Of a stretch of DNA of 64,000 nucleotides, positions 17,589 to 27,305 are shown in pieces. This stretch comes from Streptomyces xanthophaeus. GTDB taxonomy: Bacteria; Actinomycetota; Actinomycetes; Streptomycetales; Streptomycetaceae. The translations under genes were made by a program, and so were the position numbers. The number at the start of each line of letters is the position of its first letter. Position 1 is the stretch's first letter. The stretch spans positions 372,001-436,000 of the forward strand of contig NZ_KL647132.1 in assembly GCF_000725805.1 (NCBI RefSeq), given 5' to 3'. Under the pieces are notes generated by a model. That model was not told the DNA's origin. It ran no database searches and saw nothing but the letters and a program-made list of their open reading frames with translations.

Positions 17589-18653
17589 TCAGGCGTTGCT
17601 CGCCGCCACCCACCGGTCCAGCGCCGCGCGGGCCGCACCCGAGTCGATCGCCTCCGCCGCCCGGGCGATGCCCGCCCGGATCTGCTCCTCCAGGGTGCCG
17701 GTGCCCGGGTCGAGGGCGACCAGGGCCGCCGCCGAGTTCAGCAGGACCGCGTCACGGACCGGGCCGGTCTCCCCGGCCAGCAGCCGGCGGGCGACGTCCG
17801 CGTTGTACGAGGCGTCCGCGCCGCGCAGCTCCGACACGTCGACCAGCGGGATGCCGACGTCTCGGGGGTCGAAGGACTGCTCGTCCACCCGTCCGTCCCG
17901 GACCCACCACACCCGCGAGGTCGCGGTCGTGGTCAGCTCGTCGAGGCCGTCGTCGCCCCGGAACACCAGGGCCGAGGAGCCGCGCTCGGCGAGCACCCCC
18001 GCCATGATCGGCGCGATCCGGGCGTCGGCCACGCCCGTCGCCTGGGCCCGTACCCGGGCCGGGTTCGTCAGGGGGCCGAGGAAGTTGAAGGTGGTCCGGA
18101 TCCCCAGCTCCTTGCGGGCCGCGGCCACGTGCCGCAGCGCCGGGTGGAACTTCACCGCGAAGCAGAAGGTGATGCCCGCCTCCTCCGCGACCTCGGCCAC
18201 CCGGGCGGGGGTGAGGTCCAGGTTGACGCCGAGCTTCTCCAGGACGTCCGAGGCCCCGCTGGCGGAGGACGCGGCCCGGTTGCCGTGCTTGACGACCTTG
18301 GCGCCCGTGCCGGCCACCACGACTGCCGACATCGTCGAGATGTTCACCGTCTTGGCCCCGTCGCCGCCCGTGCCGACGATGTCCACCGTCCGGCCCGGCA
18401 CCTCGATCAGGTTGGCGTGTCCGTACATGGCGCGCACCATGCCGATGATCTCCGCGACCGTCTCCCCCTTGGCCCGGAGCGCCACCACGAAGCCCGCGAT
18501 CTGGGCGTCGGTGGCCTCTCCGCGCATGATCCGGTCCATGGCCCAGGCGGTGTCGTCGGCGCTCAGGTCCCGGCCGGTCAGCAGGGCGTCGAGGACGCCC
18601 GGCCAGCCACGGGCCGCCACGCTGTCGCCGCCTGCCGGGGTCAACACGTTCAT
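17589..18653 (-). CDS. trpD: Anthranilate phosphoribosyltransferase
   Basis: A 354-residue enzyme that joins anthranilate to PRPP in tryptophan synthesis. The glycine-rich PRPP site [17 protein letters not shown] and the [15 protein letters not shown] segment are both present, and [10 protein letters not shown] marks the anthranilate side. Length is typical. I chose ATG at 18653, preceded by an AGGAG; the longer frame starting upstream has an Arg-rich non-conserved extension. In M. tuberculosis trpD (Rv2192c) is likewise next to the qcr/ctaE genes. It has its own terminator and is likely a single-gene unit separate from qcrB. Confidence 0.95.
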   Translation of the reverse strand: MNVLTPAGGDSVAARGWPGVLDALLTGRDLSADDTAWAMDRIMRGEATDAQIAGFVVALRAKGETVAEIIGMVRAMYGHANLIEVPGRTVDIVGTGGDGAKTVNISTMSAVVVAGTGAKVVKHGNRAASSASGASDVLEKLGVNLDLTPARVAEVAEEAGITFCFAVKFHPALRHVAAARKELGIRTTFNFLGPLTNPARVRAQATGVADARIAPIMAGVLAERGSSALVFRGDDGLDELTTTATSRVWWVRDGRVDEQSFDPRDVGIPLVDVSELRGADASYNADVARRLLAGETGPVRDAVLLNSAAALVALDPGTGTLEEQIRAGIARAAEAIDSGAARAALDRWVAASNA

Positions 18654-18722
18654 GGTCCGCTCCTGCGTTCGTCCACGTCGAAAAGGGGAAGACCCCAAGC
18701 CTATCCAGCCCCGGAGACGGCA

Positions 18723-18756
18723 AAGAGCCCCGTCCCAGACACTGGACGGGGCTCTT
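18723..18756 (-). terminator. Terminator of the ctaE-qcrCAB operon
   Basis: A perfect 13-base stem (18723-18735 with 18744-18756) with an 8-base loop lies 56 bases past the qcrB stop codon on the minus strand. Confidence 0.85.
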
Positions 18757-18811
18757 GCCGTGGCGACACCAGGACTGGCCGAAACCAGTCCCTCATGCGT
18801 TCAGCAGGGGA

Positions 18812-20437
18812 TCAGTGGTGGCCGTGGCCGCTCTGGATCTCCTTGTACTCCTCAACCGTGGGCTTCGGAATCTGGTTGTTCTCCGCGTAGAAGCCCTTGC
18901 TGAGCTTCGCGCGCATCTTCTCCGTGCCCTTGACCTTGCGCACGACACCGTTCTCGTCGACCGTCGGGCCGATCTCGACCGGCGCGTACTGCTCGTGCGA
19001 GGTGAGGGTGTGCAGCTTGCCCTGCGACAGCGGCTCGTGGACCTCGACGAACTCACCGTGCGGCAGGCGCTTGATGATGCCGGTCTCGCGACCGTGCAGC
19101 ACCTTGTCCCGGTCCCGGCGCTGGAGGCCGAGGCAGATCCGCTTGGTGATGATGAAGGCGATGACCGGGCCGACGAAGAAGCCGATGCGGGCGAACCAGG
19201 TGATCGAGTTGATCGACAGGTGGAAGAACTGCGCGAACATGTCGTTTCCACCGGCGATCAGCAGGATGACGTACCAGGTCAGCCAGGCCACACCGAAGGC
19301 GGTACGGGTCGGGACGTTGCGCGGGCGGTCCAGGATGTGGTGCTCGCGCTTGTCACCGGTGACCCAGGCCTCGACGAACGGGTACACCGCGATCGTGGCC
19401 AGGACCAGCGGGAAGACCACCAGCGGGATGAACACGCCCAGGACGAGCGTGTGGCCCCACAGGTTGATCTCCCAGCCCGGCATGGCACGGATGAGGCCCT
19501 CGGAGAAGCCCATGTACCAGTCCGGCTGCGCGCCCGTGGACACGTGGTCCGGGACGTACGGGCCGAGTGCCCAGATCGGGTTGATCGAGGCGACGCCCGC
19601 GATGACCGCGATGATGCCGAAGACCAGGAAGAAGAAGCCGCCGGCCTTCGCCATGTACACCGGGAGCAGCGGCATGCCGACGACGTTGTTGTTCGTCTTG
19701 CCGGGCCCGGCGAACTGGGTGTGCTTGTGGAAGAACACCAGGATCAGGTGCGCCACCAGCAGACCCAGCATGATGCCGGGCAGCAGGAGGATGTGGATCG
19801 AGTAGAACCGGGCCACGAAGTCGTGGCCGGGGAACTCGCCGCCGAAGAGGAACATCGACAGGTACGTGCCCACGATCGGCACGGACAGGATCGCGCCCTC
19901 CATGAAGCGGACACCGGTGCCCGAGAGCAGGTCGTCCGGCAGGGAGTAACCGGTGAAACCGGTGAACATGCCGAGGACCAGCAGCAGGAAGCCGAAGACC
20001 CAGTTGACCTCGCGCGGCTTGCGGAACGCGCCGGTGAAGAAGACGCGCATCATGTGCACCATCATCGCCGCGACGAAGATCAGTGCCGCCCAGTGGTGGA
20101 TCTGCCGGATGAGCAGACCGCCGCGGACGTCGAAGCTGATGTCCAGGGTCGAGGCGTAGGCCTCGGACATCCGGACGCCCTGCATCGGCACGTACGAGCC
20201 GTGGTACACGACCTCGTTCATGCTCGGGTGGAAGAAGAGCGTCAGGTACACACCCGTGAGGATGATGATGATGAAGGTGTACAGGCAGATCTCACCCAGC
20301 ATGAAGGACCAGTGGTCCGGGAAGATCTTGCGCATGTTCGCCTTGGCCAGGCCGTAGATGCCCAGGCGGCCGTCCGCCCAGTCAGCCACGCGTTCGCCGG
20401 CCGGCGCCTTGCGCCCAGTTTCAGTGGCGGTGCTCAT
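18812..20437 (-). CDS. qcrB: Cytochrome bc1 complex cytochrome b subunit
   Basis: A 541-residue integral membrane subunit with two b haems. It takes part in oxidising menaquinol and reducing the QcrC cytochrome. About nine membrane segments are seen, plus the haem-ligand helices (HHWAALIFVAAMMVHMMR and the later HILLLP region) and the Qo-site loop. It has the hydrophilic C-terminal extension of about 120 residues typical of actinobacterial QcrB, ending SGHGHH. ATG at 20437 overlaps the qcrA stop by four bases. It is the last gene of ctaE-qcrC-qcrA-qcrB. The bc1 and aa3 subunits form a supercomplex in this phylum. Confidence 0.97.
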   Translation of the reverse strand: MSTATETGRKAPAGERVADWADGRLGIYGLAKANMRKIFPDHWSFMLGEICLYTFIIIILTGVYLTLFFHPSMNEVVYHGSYVPMQGVRMSEAYASTLDISFDVRGGLLIRQIHHWAALIFVAAMMVHMMRVFFTGAFRKPREVNWVFGFLLLVLGMFTGFTGYSLPDDLLSGTGVRFMEGAILSVPIVGTYLSMFLFGGEFPGHDFVARFYSIHILLLPGIMLGLLVAHLILVFFHKHTQFAGPGKTNNNVVGMPLLPVYMAKAGGFFFLVFGIIAVIAGVASINPIWALGPYVPDHVSTGAQPDWYMGFSEGLIRAMPGWEINLWGHTLVLGVFIPLVVFPLVLATIAVYPFVEAWVTGDKREHHILDRPRNVPTRTAFGVAWLTWYVILLIAGGNDMFAQFFHLSINSITWFARIGFFVGPVIAFIITKRICLGLQRRDRDKVLHGRETGIIKRLPHGEFVEVHEPLSQGKLHTLTSHEQYAPVEIGPTVDENGVVRKVKGTEKMRAKLSKGFYAENNQIPKPTVEEYKEIQSGHGHH

Positions 20438-21492
20438 CCGCGCTCCCAGAAGGACGGACCGACGGGCTCTTCGAAGTCACCGAGCGCTTCGAGGAAGCCT
20501 TCGGCATTGACTCCGATCCGCAGCTGCGGAAGTGCGTGACCGGCCGGGCCGAAGATGACCCGGGCGCCGTCGGAGAGGTCGAAGGTGGACTGGTGGCACG
20601 GGCAGAGCACGTGGTGCGTCTGCTGCTCGTACAGGCTGATCGGGCAGCCGACGTGGGTGCAGATCTTGGAGTAGGCCACGATGCCCTCGTGGGACCACTC
20701 CAGTTCCTTCTTGTCCTTGATGTCCTCCGGCTGGATCCGGACGATCATCAGGGCGGCCTTGGCGATCTGCGACATGTAGTCGTGCTGCTCCTCCTCCAGC
20801 CCCTCGGGCTGGGCGAAGGTCAGCGAACCGACCGTGACGTCCTCAGGACGCAGCGGCTCATTCGTGTTCTGGTTGATGAGCAGCTTGCCCTTGGCCCACA
20901 GGGTCTTGCGCAGCTTGTCCTCGGGCAGCGGGCCCAGGTCGCGCAGGATGACGACACCGGCGAGCGGCACCAGGGCCAGCGCGCCGAGCATCGTGCGGCG
21001 GATCAGGGGGCGACGGGTGATGTTCGACTCGTCGGTACCGGCCCGGAAGTCGCTCATGACCTGAGCCTTGACCTCCGGCGCGGCGGCGATCTCGTGCCGC
21101 TCGTCGGCGATCTCCACGTCGGACATCAGGGTGCGGGCCCAGTGGACCGCGCCCGCGCCGATGAGGAAGAGGGCCAGGCCCAGGGTCAGACCGAGGCTGA
21201 AGTTGAGCGCGCTCACCTTCCCGATGGGGAAGATGTACACGATCTTGTCGATCGGGATGGTCACGAAGGCGGCGATGAAGCCGATCGTGGACAGCATCGA
21301 CAGCACGAACATCAGGGCCACGGTGCGCTCGGAGCGCTTGGCGGCCGCCTCGTCGATGTCCTGGATGCGCGGCCGGTGGGCCGGCATGCCCGGGTCGGCG
21401 AACGGGTCGTCCGCGACCGCTACGGCACCGTGGTGCGCGTCGCCCTGCTCACTCGGCAGGTGCTTCTCTTCGGGAATGTCTTGGCTACTCAT
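20434..21492 (-). CDS. qcrA: Cytochrome bc1 complex Rieske iron-sulfur subunit
   Basis: A 352-residue subunit. The acidic N-terminus is followed by three membrane segments (about 60-190), the actinobacterial form, rather than the single anchor of other Rieske proteins. The [2Fe-2S] ligands are in CTHVGC (near 277) and CPCHQS (near 297), the usual Cys-His/Cys-His pair. It moves electrons from menaquinol to the dihaem cytochrome QcrC. ATG at 21492 overlaps the qcrC stop (ATGA), and its own stop overlaps the qcrB start. Confidence 0.97.
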   Translation of the reverse strand: MSSQDIPEEKHLPSEQGDAHHGAVAVADDPFADPGMPAHRPRIQDIDEAAAKRSERTVALMFVLSMLSTIGFIAAFVTIPIDKIVYIFPIGKVSALNFSLGLTLGLALFLIGAGAVHWARTLMSDVEIADERHEIAAAPEVKAQVMSDFRAGTDESNITRRPLIRRTMLGALALVPLAGVVILRDLGPLPEDKLRKTLWAKGKLLINQNTNEPLRPEDVTVGSLTFAQPEGLEEEQHDYMSQIAKAALMIVRIQPEDIKDKKELEWSHEGIVAYSKICTHVGCPISLYEQQTHHVLCPCHQSTFDLSDGARVIFGPAGHALPQLRIGVNAEGFLEALGDFEEPVGPSFWERG

Positions 21493-22298
21493 GACTTCTT
21501 GGCCTTAGCGGTGTGGGCCGCGACCCAGACGGCGACAGCGATCAGCGTTCCCAGACCGAAGATCCAGCCGAACAGACCCTCGGAGACGGGGCCGAGGCCA
21601 CCGAGCTTGAGGCCACCGGGGTTCGTCGACTTGTCACCGTTCACGTTCTGGAGGTACGCGATGATGTCCTTCTTCTCCTTCTCCGGCATCGTGCTGTCGG
21701 GGAAGGAGGGCATGTTCTGCGGGCCGGTGAGCATGGCCTCGTAGATGACCTTGGGCTCGACGCCCTCAAGGTTGGGGGCGTACTTGCCGTTCGTCAGTGC
21801 GCCGCCCTCGCCGGTGAAGTTGTGGCACTGCGCGCAGTTGTTGCGGAACAGTTCGCCACCCTTGGCGATGTCGGCACCTGCCGGGTCGTACTGCTTCTCG
21901 GACGGCACGCTGGGCCCGGCGCCGAGGGACGCGATGTAGGCGGCCAGCTGGTCGATCTGCTCCTGCGAGTAGATCGCGGGCTTCTTCGGGACCTGCGCGC
22001 CCGGCTGCTGGGCGGGCATGCGGCCCGTGCTCACCTGGAAGTCGACGGCTGCGGCGCCGACGCCGACCAGGCTCGGGCCGTCAGAGGAACCCTGACCGCC
22101 GGTTCCGTGGCAGCTTGCGCAGCCCACGGCGTAGAGCTTCTTGCCCTCCTCGATGGCGAGGGACTGGGCGGTTTCATCGGCCTGCGCCTTGCCTGCGGGC
22201 GCGAAGGCGGCGTACAGCCCCCCAGTGGCCGCCAGGGCGAGGAGTAGAACGACGACCGCCGCCAGCGGATGGCGTCGTCGTGCGGAGAGCTTTTTCAC
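21489..22298 (-). CDS. qcrC: Cytochrome bc1 complex dihaem cytochrome c subunit
   Basis: A 269-residue dihaem cytochrome c. An N-terminal signal-anchor is followed by two c-type domains with CASCH (near 60) and CAQCH (near 153), distal Met residues (MPAQQ, MPSFP), and a C-terminal membrane helix. In actinobacteria it replaces soluble cytochrome c and passes electrons directly to the CuA site of CtaC. The start is GTG at 22298. It lies 76 bases downstream of ctaE in the same operon. Confidence 0.97.
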   Translation of the reverse strand: MKKLSARRRHPLAAVVVLLLALAATGGLYAAFAPAGKAQADETAQSLAIEEGKKLYAVGCASCHGTGGQGSSDGPSLVGVGAAAVDFQVSTGRMPAQQPGAQVPKKPAIYSQEQIDQLAAYIASLGAGPSVPSEKQYDPAGADIAKGGELFRNNCAQCHNFTGEGGALTNGKYAPNLEGVEPKVIYEAMLTGPQNMPSFPDSTMPEKEKKDIIAYLQNVNGDKSTNPGGLKLGGLGPVSEGLFGWIFGLGTLIAVAVWVAAHTAKAKKS

Positions 22299-22374
22299 GG
22301 ATTACCCCGGTGTCAGGATCTTCTGCGTCGGTGTTTCTGGATGGAGTGCCGGGACCTGCCCGGTGACGTGTTCG

Positions 22375-22995
22375 CTACTTGATCAGGTAGATCGTCGCGA
22401 AGAGGCCGATCCAGACGACATCGACGAAGTGCCAGTAGTAGGACACGACGATGGCCGACGTGGCCTGTTCGTGGGTGAACCTCTTGGCCGCGTACGTCCG
22501 GCCGAGGACCAGCAGGAAGGCGATGAGACCGCCCGTCACGTGCAGACCGTGGAAGCCGGTGGTCAGGTAGAAGACCGAGCCGTACGGACCGGACGAGAGG
22601 CTCATGCCCTCGTGCATGACCAGCTCGGTGTACTCGAACACCTGGCCGCCAATGAAGATGGCACCCATGACGAACGTGATGATGAACCACGTCCGGAGCT
22701 TCTTCACGTCACCCCGCTCGGCGGCGAACACGCCGAGCTGGCAGGTGAGCGAGGAAAGCACCAGGATCGTGGTGTTCGTCGCCGAGAAGGGCAGGTTCAA
22801 GGCCGAGGCCTCGGCTGTCCAGTACTCGGCGCCTGTCACGGATCGCAGGGTGAAGTACATCGCGAAGAGGGCCGCGAAGAACATCAGCTCGGAACTCAAC
22901 CAGATGATGGTTCCGACGCTGACGAGGTTCGGCCTGTTGACCGTCGGGTGCGCGTGCCCGGTATCTACTGTCGTTGCTGTCGCCACGACCGACAT
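22375..22995 (-). CDS. ctaE: Cytochrome c oxidase subunit III
   Basis: A 206-residue, five-helix member of the haem-copper oxidase subunit III family. Conserved features are the N-terminal W-L-S-S-E-L-M-F-F helix, the F-E-Y-T-E loop, and [10 protein letters not shown] near the C-terminus. It stabilises subunit I and helps proton uptake. It is the first gene of the ctaE-qcrCAB unit; ATG at 22995. The separation from ctaC-ctaD-ctaF is normal for actinobacteria. Confidence 0.97.
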   Translation of the reverse strand: MSVVATATTVDTGHAHPTVNRPNLVSVGTIIWLSSELMFFAALFAMYFTLRSVTGAEYWTAEASALNLPFSATNTTILVLSSLTCQLGVFAAERGDVKKLRTWFIITFVMGAIFIGGQVFEYTELVMHEGMSLSSGPYGSVFYLTTGFHGLHVTGGLIAFLLVLGRTYAAKRFTHEQATSAIVVSYYWHFVDVVWIGLFATIYLIK

Positions 22996-23122
22996 TATGT
23001 CGGTCGCTTATCCCGCCCTCACCCTGGGGGGTGCCGTTCGGAGTGTCCGGGGCGTGTGCAAGGCCCGAACGGCCCATCAGAGCGGCCCCGGAAGCGCCGG
23101 GTCGATGCTGTCCGAACCGATG

Positions 23123-23149
23123 TTGACACGGGGTCGGACGGAGTAGCAT
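23123..23149 (+). promoter_or_regulatory. Candidate promoter for the receiver-like gene
   Basis: TTGACA at 23123-23128 and TAGCAT at 23144-23149 resemble the elements for the main sigma factor. The 15-base spacer is short. They lie 44 bases before the ATG at 23193, which has a GGAGGA ribosome site. Confidence 0.4.
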
Positions 23150-23192
23150 CCGCGCATCAAGAGCGTGATTCACGGACACGTGGAGGAACGAA

Positions 23193-23594
23193 ATGCGGGC
23201 GACTGCGCGGGTTCTGGTCTACAGCGACGACGCGGGCACCCGGGAGCAGGTGCGCATGGCGGCCGGCCGCAGGCCCGCCGCTGACCTGCCGCCGGTGGAG
23301 TTCCTGGAGTGCGCGACCCTTCCGGCGGTCCTGTCCGCGCTGGACGCGGGCGGCATCGACCTGTGCGTGCTGGACGGCGAGGCGGCCCCGGCCGGGGGCA
23401 TGGGCGTGTGCCGGCAGATCAAGGACGAGATCTTCCGCTGCCCGCCGGTGCTGCTGCTGATGGGGCGGCCTCAGGACGCATGGCTGGCGACGTGGAGCCG
23501 TGCCGACGCGGCCGTCACCCTTCCGGTGGATCCTGTGGAGTTCGCCGAGGCCCTGGCGGGCCTTCTGCGGGCCCGTCTGTCCCTGGACGCCTGA
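23193..23594 (+). CDS. Small receiver-like (CheY-fold) protein lacking the conserved lysine
   Basis: A 133-residue single-domain protein with the receiver pattern. The acidic pair is D12-D13 after the first strand (VLVYSD), and D61 in IDLCVLDGE is at the phosphorylation position. The Lys-Pro that ends beta-5 in true receivers is Leu-Pro here (TLPVDP), and the beta-4 Thr/Ser position is not clear. There is no output domain. It may be a non-phosphorylated or weakly phosphorylated binding module. The start ATG at 23193 has a good GGAGGA site. It is divergent from ctaE, suggesting but not proving a link to the oxidase. Confidence 0.82.
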   Translation: MRATARVLVYSDDAGTREQVRMAAGRRPAADLPPVEFLECATLPAVLSALDAGGIDLCVLDGEAAPAGGMGVCRQIKDEIFRCPPVLLLMGRPQDAWLATWSRADAAVTLPVDPVEFAEALAGLLRARLSLDA

Positions 23595-23596
23595 GC

Positions 23597-23642
23597 AGGT
23601 CCCGTACGGCCCCACGGGCTCCCCTGGGGCCGTACGGGACCT
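23597..23642 (+). terminator. Terminator after the receiver-like gene
   Basis: A perfect 17-base stem (23597-23613 with 23626-23642) with a 12-base loop follows the stop codon directly. The gene ahead is convergent with the L,D-transpeptidase gene, so it may act in both directions. Part of the stem sequence (CGTACGGCCCCACGGG) recurs at about 23760. Confidence 0.85.
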
Positions 23643-23805
23643 TGTGCCCCAACTCGCAGCCCCCGCCGGGCGCGGCGCGGCCCACCCGGCGGGGTACGGC
23701 GGCAGGAAGCGGTGGGGCCGTCCGCGCGGTCGCCGACGCTGCAGGAGGCGTCTGCGGGCGCGTACGGCCCCACGGGGCGGGCAGCGGACGGCCGGAGCCG
23801 TCCGG

Positions 23806-25053
23806 TCAGACGGTGGGCCGCAGCCGGGCCTGGTCGACGGCGCTGCGGCCTTCCTGGGTGCCCTTCAGGAGTGCGCTGCCCTCGCGCCAGTCCTTCCAGT
23901 CCATGTTCCAGTCGCCGAAGCCGTTGCCGAAGATGTCCATGTCGTCGCCGATGCTGTTGATCACCTGGACGATGTCGCCCTCGGTGATGTTCTCGTAGAA
24001 CCAGGCGGCGTTGCCGGTGCTCATGCCGGTGCACCCGTGGCTGACGTTCTCGTAGCCGTGCGAGCCGATGGACCACGGCGCGGCGTGGACGTATTCACCA
24101 CTCCAGGTGACGCGGGTCGCCCAGTAGACGGGCAGGTTGTAGTACTCGCTGCCGCCGATGCCGACGGTGTCGCCGCGCATCTGGACGTAGTACTGCTTGC
24201 CGAGCACCACCTTGATGCCGTTGCGGGTGGAGAAGCCCGGCTTTCCGGTGGTCACCGGGATGGAGTTGACCACTTCTCCGTTGCGCTTGAAGGTCAGCCA
24301 GTGCGAGGAGGCGTCGGTGGTGACCTCGACGCGGTCCCCGATCTCCAGCTTCAGCGGCTTGGCCGCGGCCCCGTGGAGCTCGTCGGTGACCCGCACGCCT
24401 TCCAGGTTGCTCCGTACGGAGACCTCGGTGTTGGCGGGCCAGTAGTCCTTCGGGCGGTAGTGCAGCGTCTTGTCGTCCACCCAGTGCCAGGCGCCCTCGA
24501 CCCCGGCCGGGGCGTCGACGACCAGACCGCGTTCGACGACCGCGCGGGCCGCCTTGTCCTTGACGGGCTCGTTCAGTTCGGCGGTGAGGGGCTGTCCGAC
24601 GCCGTACTTGCCCTCCTCCGGGCCGAACTCGACCTGGAGGACCCCCTTGGACGGGGTGGTGTCGAAGGTGAGCGTGCGCTGGCCCGGGGCGCCGCGCTCG
24701 TCCTCGGTGTTCACGGTGACCGTGTAGCGGACGCCCGCGGCCATCGGGACGGTGCTGTGCCAGCGGTCGCCCTTGGCGGAGAGTTCGCCCGCCAGGCGGC
24801 GCCCGTGGGTGTCCACGGCGGTCACGTCGGTGATCCGGCCCTTGCCGCTCTTGGCGGTGACCTCCAGGGGCCGGTTGGGGTCGACGGGGCGGCTGCCGGA
24901 GCTCTGGTTGAAGGCGACCTGATCGCCCGCGTCGTACGGGCGGGCTGACAGCGGGTTCTTCTCGCCGGACCCGCATGCGGTGGCGCCGGCCCCGAGGGAC
25001 GCGACCAGCAGGGAGCAGCTGAGTACCGTCCAAAGACGCGGTGAGTGCTTCAT
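23806..25053 (-). CDS. L,D-transpeptidase lipoprotein (Ig-like plus YkuD domains)
   Basis: A 415-residue wall-crosslinking enzyme. The signal peptide ends in ATAC, a lipobox, so the protein is membrane-anchored outside. Two Ig-like beta domains (about 50-270) are followed by the YkuD catalytic domain (about 275-395). Its active-site block is SHGYENVSHGCTGMSTGNA, with His and the nucleophilic Cys. The layout is that of mycobacterial LdtMt2, which makes 3-3 crosslinks and resists many beta-lactams. I chose ATG at 25053; the upstream in-frame extension has no signal-peptide character. Confidence 0.93.
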   Translation of the reverse strand: MKHSPRLWTVLSCSLLVASLGAGATACGSGEKNPLSARPYDAGDQVAFNQSSGSRPVDPNRPLEVTAKSGKGRITDVTAVDTHGRRLAGELSAKGDRWHSTVPMAAGVRYTVTVNTEDERGAPGQRTLTFDTTPSKGVLQVEFGPEEGKYGVGQPLTAELNEPVKDKAARAVVERGLVVDAPAGVEGAWHWVDDKTLHYRPKDYWPANTEVSVRSNLEGVRVTDELHGAAAKPLKLEIGDRVEVTTDASSHWLTFKRNGEVVNSIPVTTGKPGFSTRNGIKVVLGKQYYVQMRGDTVGIGGSEYYNLPVYWATRVTWSGEYVHAAPWSIGSHGYENVSHGCTGMSTGNAAWFYENITEGDIVQVINSIGDDMDIFGNGFGDWNMDWKDWREGSALLKGTQEGRSAVDQARLRPTV

Positions 25054-25108
25054 GGAGCCAACGCTATGAAGATATGACAAATCCGGCGCGCGGGATGACT
25101 GCAAACGA

Positions 25109-25144
25109 GGGGCCCGGACCCCTCCGAAGAGGTGTCCGGGCCCC
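25109..25144 (-). terminator. Terminator of the ctaCDF operon
   Basis: A 16-base stem with one mismatch (25109-25124 with 25129-25144) and a 4-base CGAA loop lies about 32 bases past the ctaF stop codon on the minus strand. Confidence 0.85.
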
Positions 25145-25176
25145 AAGTTCCGCGCGACGCAGCCGCGCGAGCGGTG

Positions 25177-25575
25177 CTACTGGTTCTGGTTCTCACCGCG
25201 GTAGTACTCGTACACCCAGCCCCACAGACCGATCAGGATGACCGGGGCCGAGAAGTACATGAGCCACCAGCCGAAGACGACGCCCAGGAAGGCGAGCGCG
25301 CCACCGATGGCCAGCGAGAGCGGCTGCCAGCTGTGCGGGGCGAAGAACCCCAGCTCGCCCGCCTCGTCGGCGACGTCGGCCTCCAGGTTGTCCTGGGCCA
25401 TCTCGTCCACGCGCTTGGCCGTGAAGGCCAGGTAGTAGCCGATCATGACCGTCAGGCCGAAGGTCAGGAACAGCGCGGTGGTGCCTACGGGCTCCTTCGA
25501 CCACACGCCGTACACGACGGCCATGATCAGAACGAAGAAGGAGAGCCAGAGGAACATCTTGCCCTGGATCTTCAC
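25177..25575 (-). CDS. ctaF: Cytochrome c oxidase subunit IV (actinobacterial type)
   Basis: A 132-residue small oxidase subunit found only in actinobacteria. Four hydrophobic helices are seen: about 5-25 ([19 protein letters not shown]), 33-52, 85-103 and 105-122. It ends in a polar tail, [10 protein letters not shown]. It assembles with CtaC/CtaD/CtaE in the aa3 oxidase. GTG at 25575 overlaps the ctaD stop codon by four bases (GTGA), so translation is coupled. It is the last gene of ctaC-ctaD-ctaF. Confidence 0.95.
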   Translation of the reverse strand: MKIQGKMFLWLSFFVLIMAVVYGVWSKEPVGTTALFLTFGLTVMIGYYLAFTAKRVDEMAQDNLEADVADEAGELGFFAPHSWQPLSLAIGGALAFLGVVFGWWLMYFSAPVILIGLWGWVYEYYRGENQNQ

Positions 25576-27305
25576 TTGCCGGCCTCCTTGCCACCGGTGA
25601 CGGCCTTGACGCCGGCACCGTGGTCCTCGAGGTGGTCGAGGGCCGCGATCTCCGGGTGGTGCAGGTCGAACGCCGGGGATTCGGAACGGATCCGCGGCAG
25701 GGTGAGGAAGTTGTGCCGCGGCGGCGGGCAGGACGTCGCCCACTCCAGCGAACGGCCGTAACCCCACGGGTCGTCGACCTCGATCTTCTTGCCGTACTTC
25801 GCCGTCTTCCAGACGTTGTACATGAACGGCAGCATCGACAGGCCCAGCAGGAAGGAGCTGATCGTCGAGATCGTGTTCAGCAGGGTGAAGCCGTCGGCGG
25901 CCAGGTAGTCCGCGTAACGACGCGGCATGCCCTCGGCGCCCAGCCAGTGCTGCACCAGGAACGTGCCGTGGAAGCCGATGAACAGCGTCCAGAAGGTGAT
26001 CTTGCCGAGGCGCTCGTCCAGCATCTTGCCCGTGAACTTCGGCCACCAGAAGTGGAAGCCGGAGAACATCGCGAAGACCACGGTGCCGAAGATGACGTAG
26101 TGGAAGTGCGCGACGACGAAGTACGAGTCGGAGACGTGGAAGTCCATCGGGGGCGAGGCCAGGATGACGCCGGTCAGACCACCGAAGGTGAAGGTGATGA
26201 GGAAGCCGACGGCCCAGAGCATCGGTGTCTCGAAGGACAACGAGCCCTTCCACATGGTGCCGATCCAGTTGAAGAACTTCACACCGGTCGGTACCGCGAT
26301 CAGGAAGGTCATGAAGGAGAAGAACGGCAGCAGCACACCGCCGGTGACGTACATGTGGTGGGCCCACACGGTCACCGAGAGGCCGGCGATCGCGATCGTC
26401 GCGCCGATCAGGCCGATGTAACCGAACATCGGCTTGCGGGAGAAGACCGGGATCACTTCGGAAATGATTCCGAAGAACGGCAGGGCGATGATGTACACCT
26501 CTGGGTGTCCGAAGAACCAGAAGAGGTGCTGCCACAGCAGTGCGCCACCGTTGGCCGAGTCGAAGACGTGCGCACCGAACTTCCGGTCGGCCTCCAGCGC
26601 GAAGAGCGCGGCGGCCAGCACCGGGAAGGCGAGCAGGACCAGGACACCGGTCAGCAGCACGTTCCAGGTGAAGATCGGCATGCGGAACATCGTCATGCCC
26701 GGAGCGCGCATGCAGATGATCGTGGTGATGAAGTTGACCGAACCGAGGATCGTGCCGAAGCCGGAGAAGGCCAGACCCATGATCCACATGTCGGCGCCGA
26801 TGCCCGGCGAGCGGACGGCGTCCGACAGCGGGGAGTAGGCGAACCAGCCGAAGTCGGCGGCGCCGTTCGGCGTGGCGAAGCCGGCCACCGCGATGGTCGA
26901 GCCGAAGAGGTACAGCCAGTACGCGAACATGTTCAGCCGCGGGAACGCCACGTCGGGCGCGCCGATCTGCAGCGGCATGATCCAGTTCGCGAACCCGGCG
27001 AAGAGCGGCGTCGCGAACATCAGCAGCATGATCGTGCCGTGCATCGTGAACGCCTGGTTGAACTGCTCGTTCGACATGATCTGCGTACCCGGACGGGCCA
27101 GCTCGGCGCGCATGAAGAGCGCCATGATCCCGCCGATGATGAAGAACACGAACGATGTGACCAGGTACATCGTGCCGATGGTCTTGTGGTCGGTAGTGGT
27201 CAGCCACTTCACGACGACATTGCCCGGCTGCTTGCGCCGTACCGGCAGCTCGTTCTCGTACGAGTCAGCTGCGGCGGCACCCTGAGGTTCGTTGAGGATG
27301 CTCAC
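25572..27305 (-). CDS. ctaD: Cytochrome c oxidase subunit I
   Basis: The 577-residue catalytic subunit of aa3 oxidase. It has twelve membrane helices. It carries the low-spin haem ligands ([13 protein letters not shown] and the HFHYVIFG helix), the CuB/Tyr motif [16 protein letters not shown], and HHMYVTGG. It reduces O2 to water and pumps protons. The start is GTG at 27305, overlapping the ctaC stop; the stop overlaps the ctaF start. Length and motifs are complete. Confidence 0.98.
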   Translation of the reverse strand: MSILNEPQGAAAADSYENELPVRRKQPGNVVVKWLTTTDHKTIGTMYLVTSFVFFIIGGIMALFMRAELARPGTQIMSNEQFNQAFTMHGTIMLLMFATPLFAGFANWIMPLQIGAPDVAFPRLNMFAYWLYLFGSTIAVAGFATPNGAADFGWFAYSPLSDAVRSPGIGADMWIMGLAFSGFGTILGSVNFITTIICMRAPGMTMFRMPIFTWNVLLTGVLVLLAFPVLAAALFALEADRKFGAHVFDSANGGALLWQHLFWFFGHPEVYIIALPFFGIISEVIPVFSRKPMFGYIGLIGATIAIAGLSVTVWAHHMYVTGGVLLPFFSFMTFLIAVPTGVKFFNWIGTMWKGSLSFETPMLWAVGFLITFTFGGLTGVILASPPMDFHVSDSYFVVAHFHYVIFGTVVFAMFSGFHFWWPKFTGKMLDERLGKITFWTLFIGFHGTFLVQHWLGAEGMPRRYADYLAADGFTLLNTISTISSFLLGLSMLPFMYNVWKTAKYGKKIEVDDPWGYGRSLEWATSCPPPRHNFLTLPRIRSESPAFDLHHPEIAALDHLEDHGAGVKAVTGGKEAGK

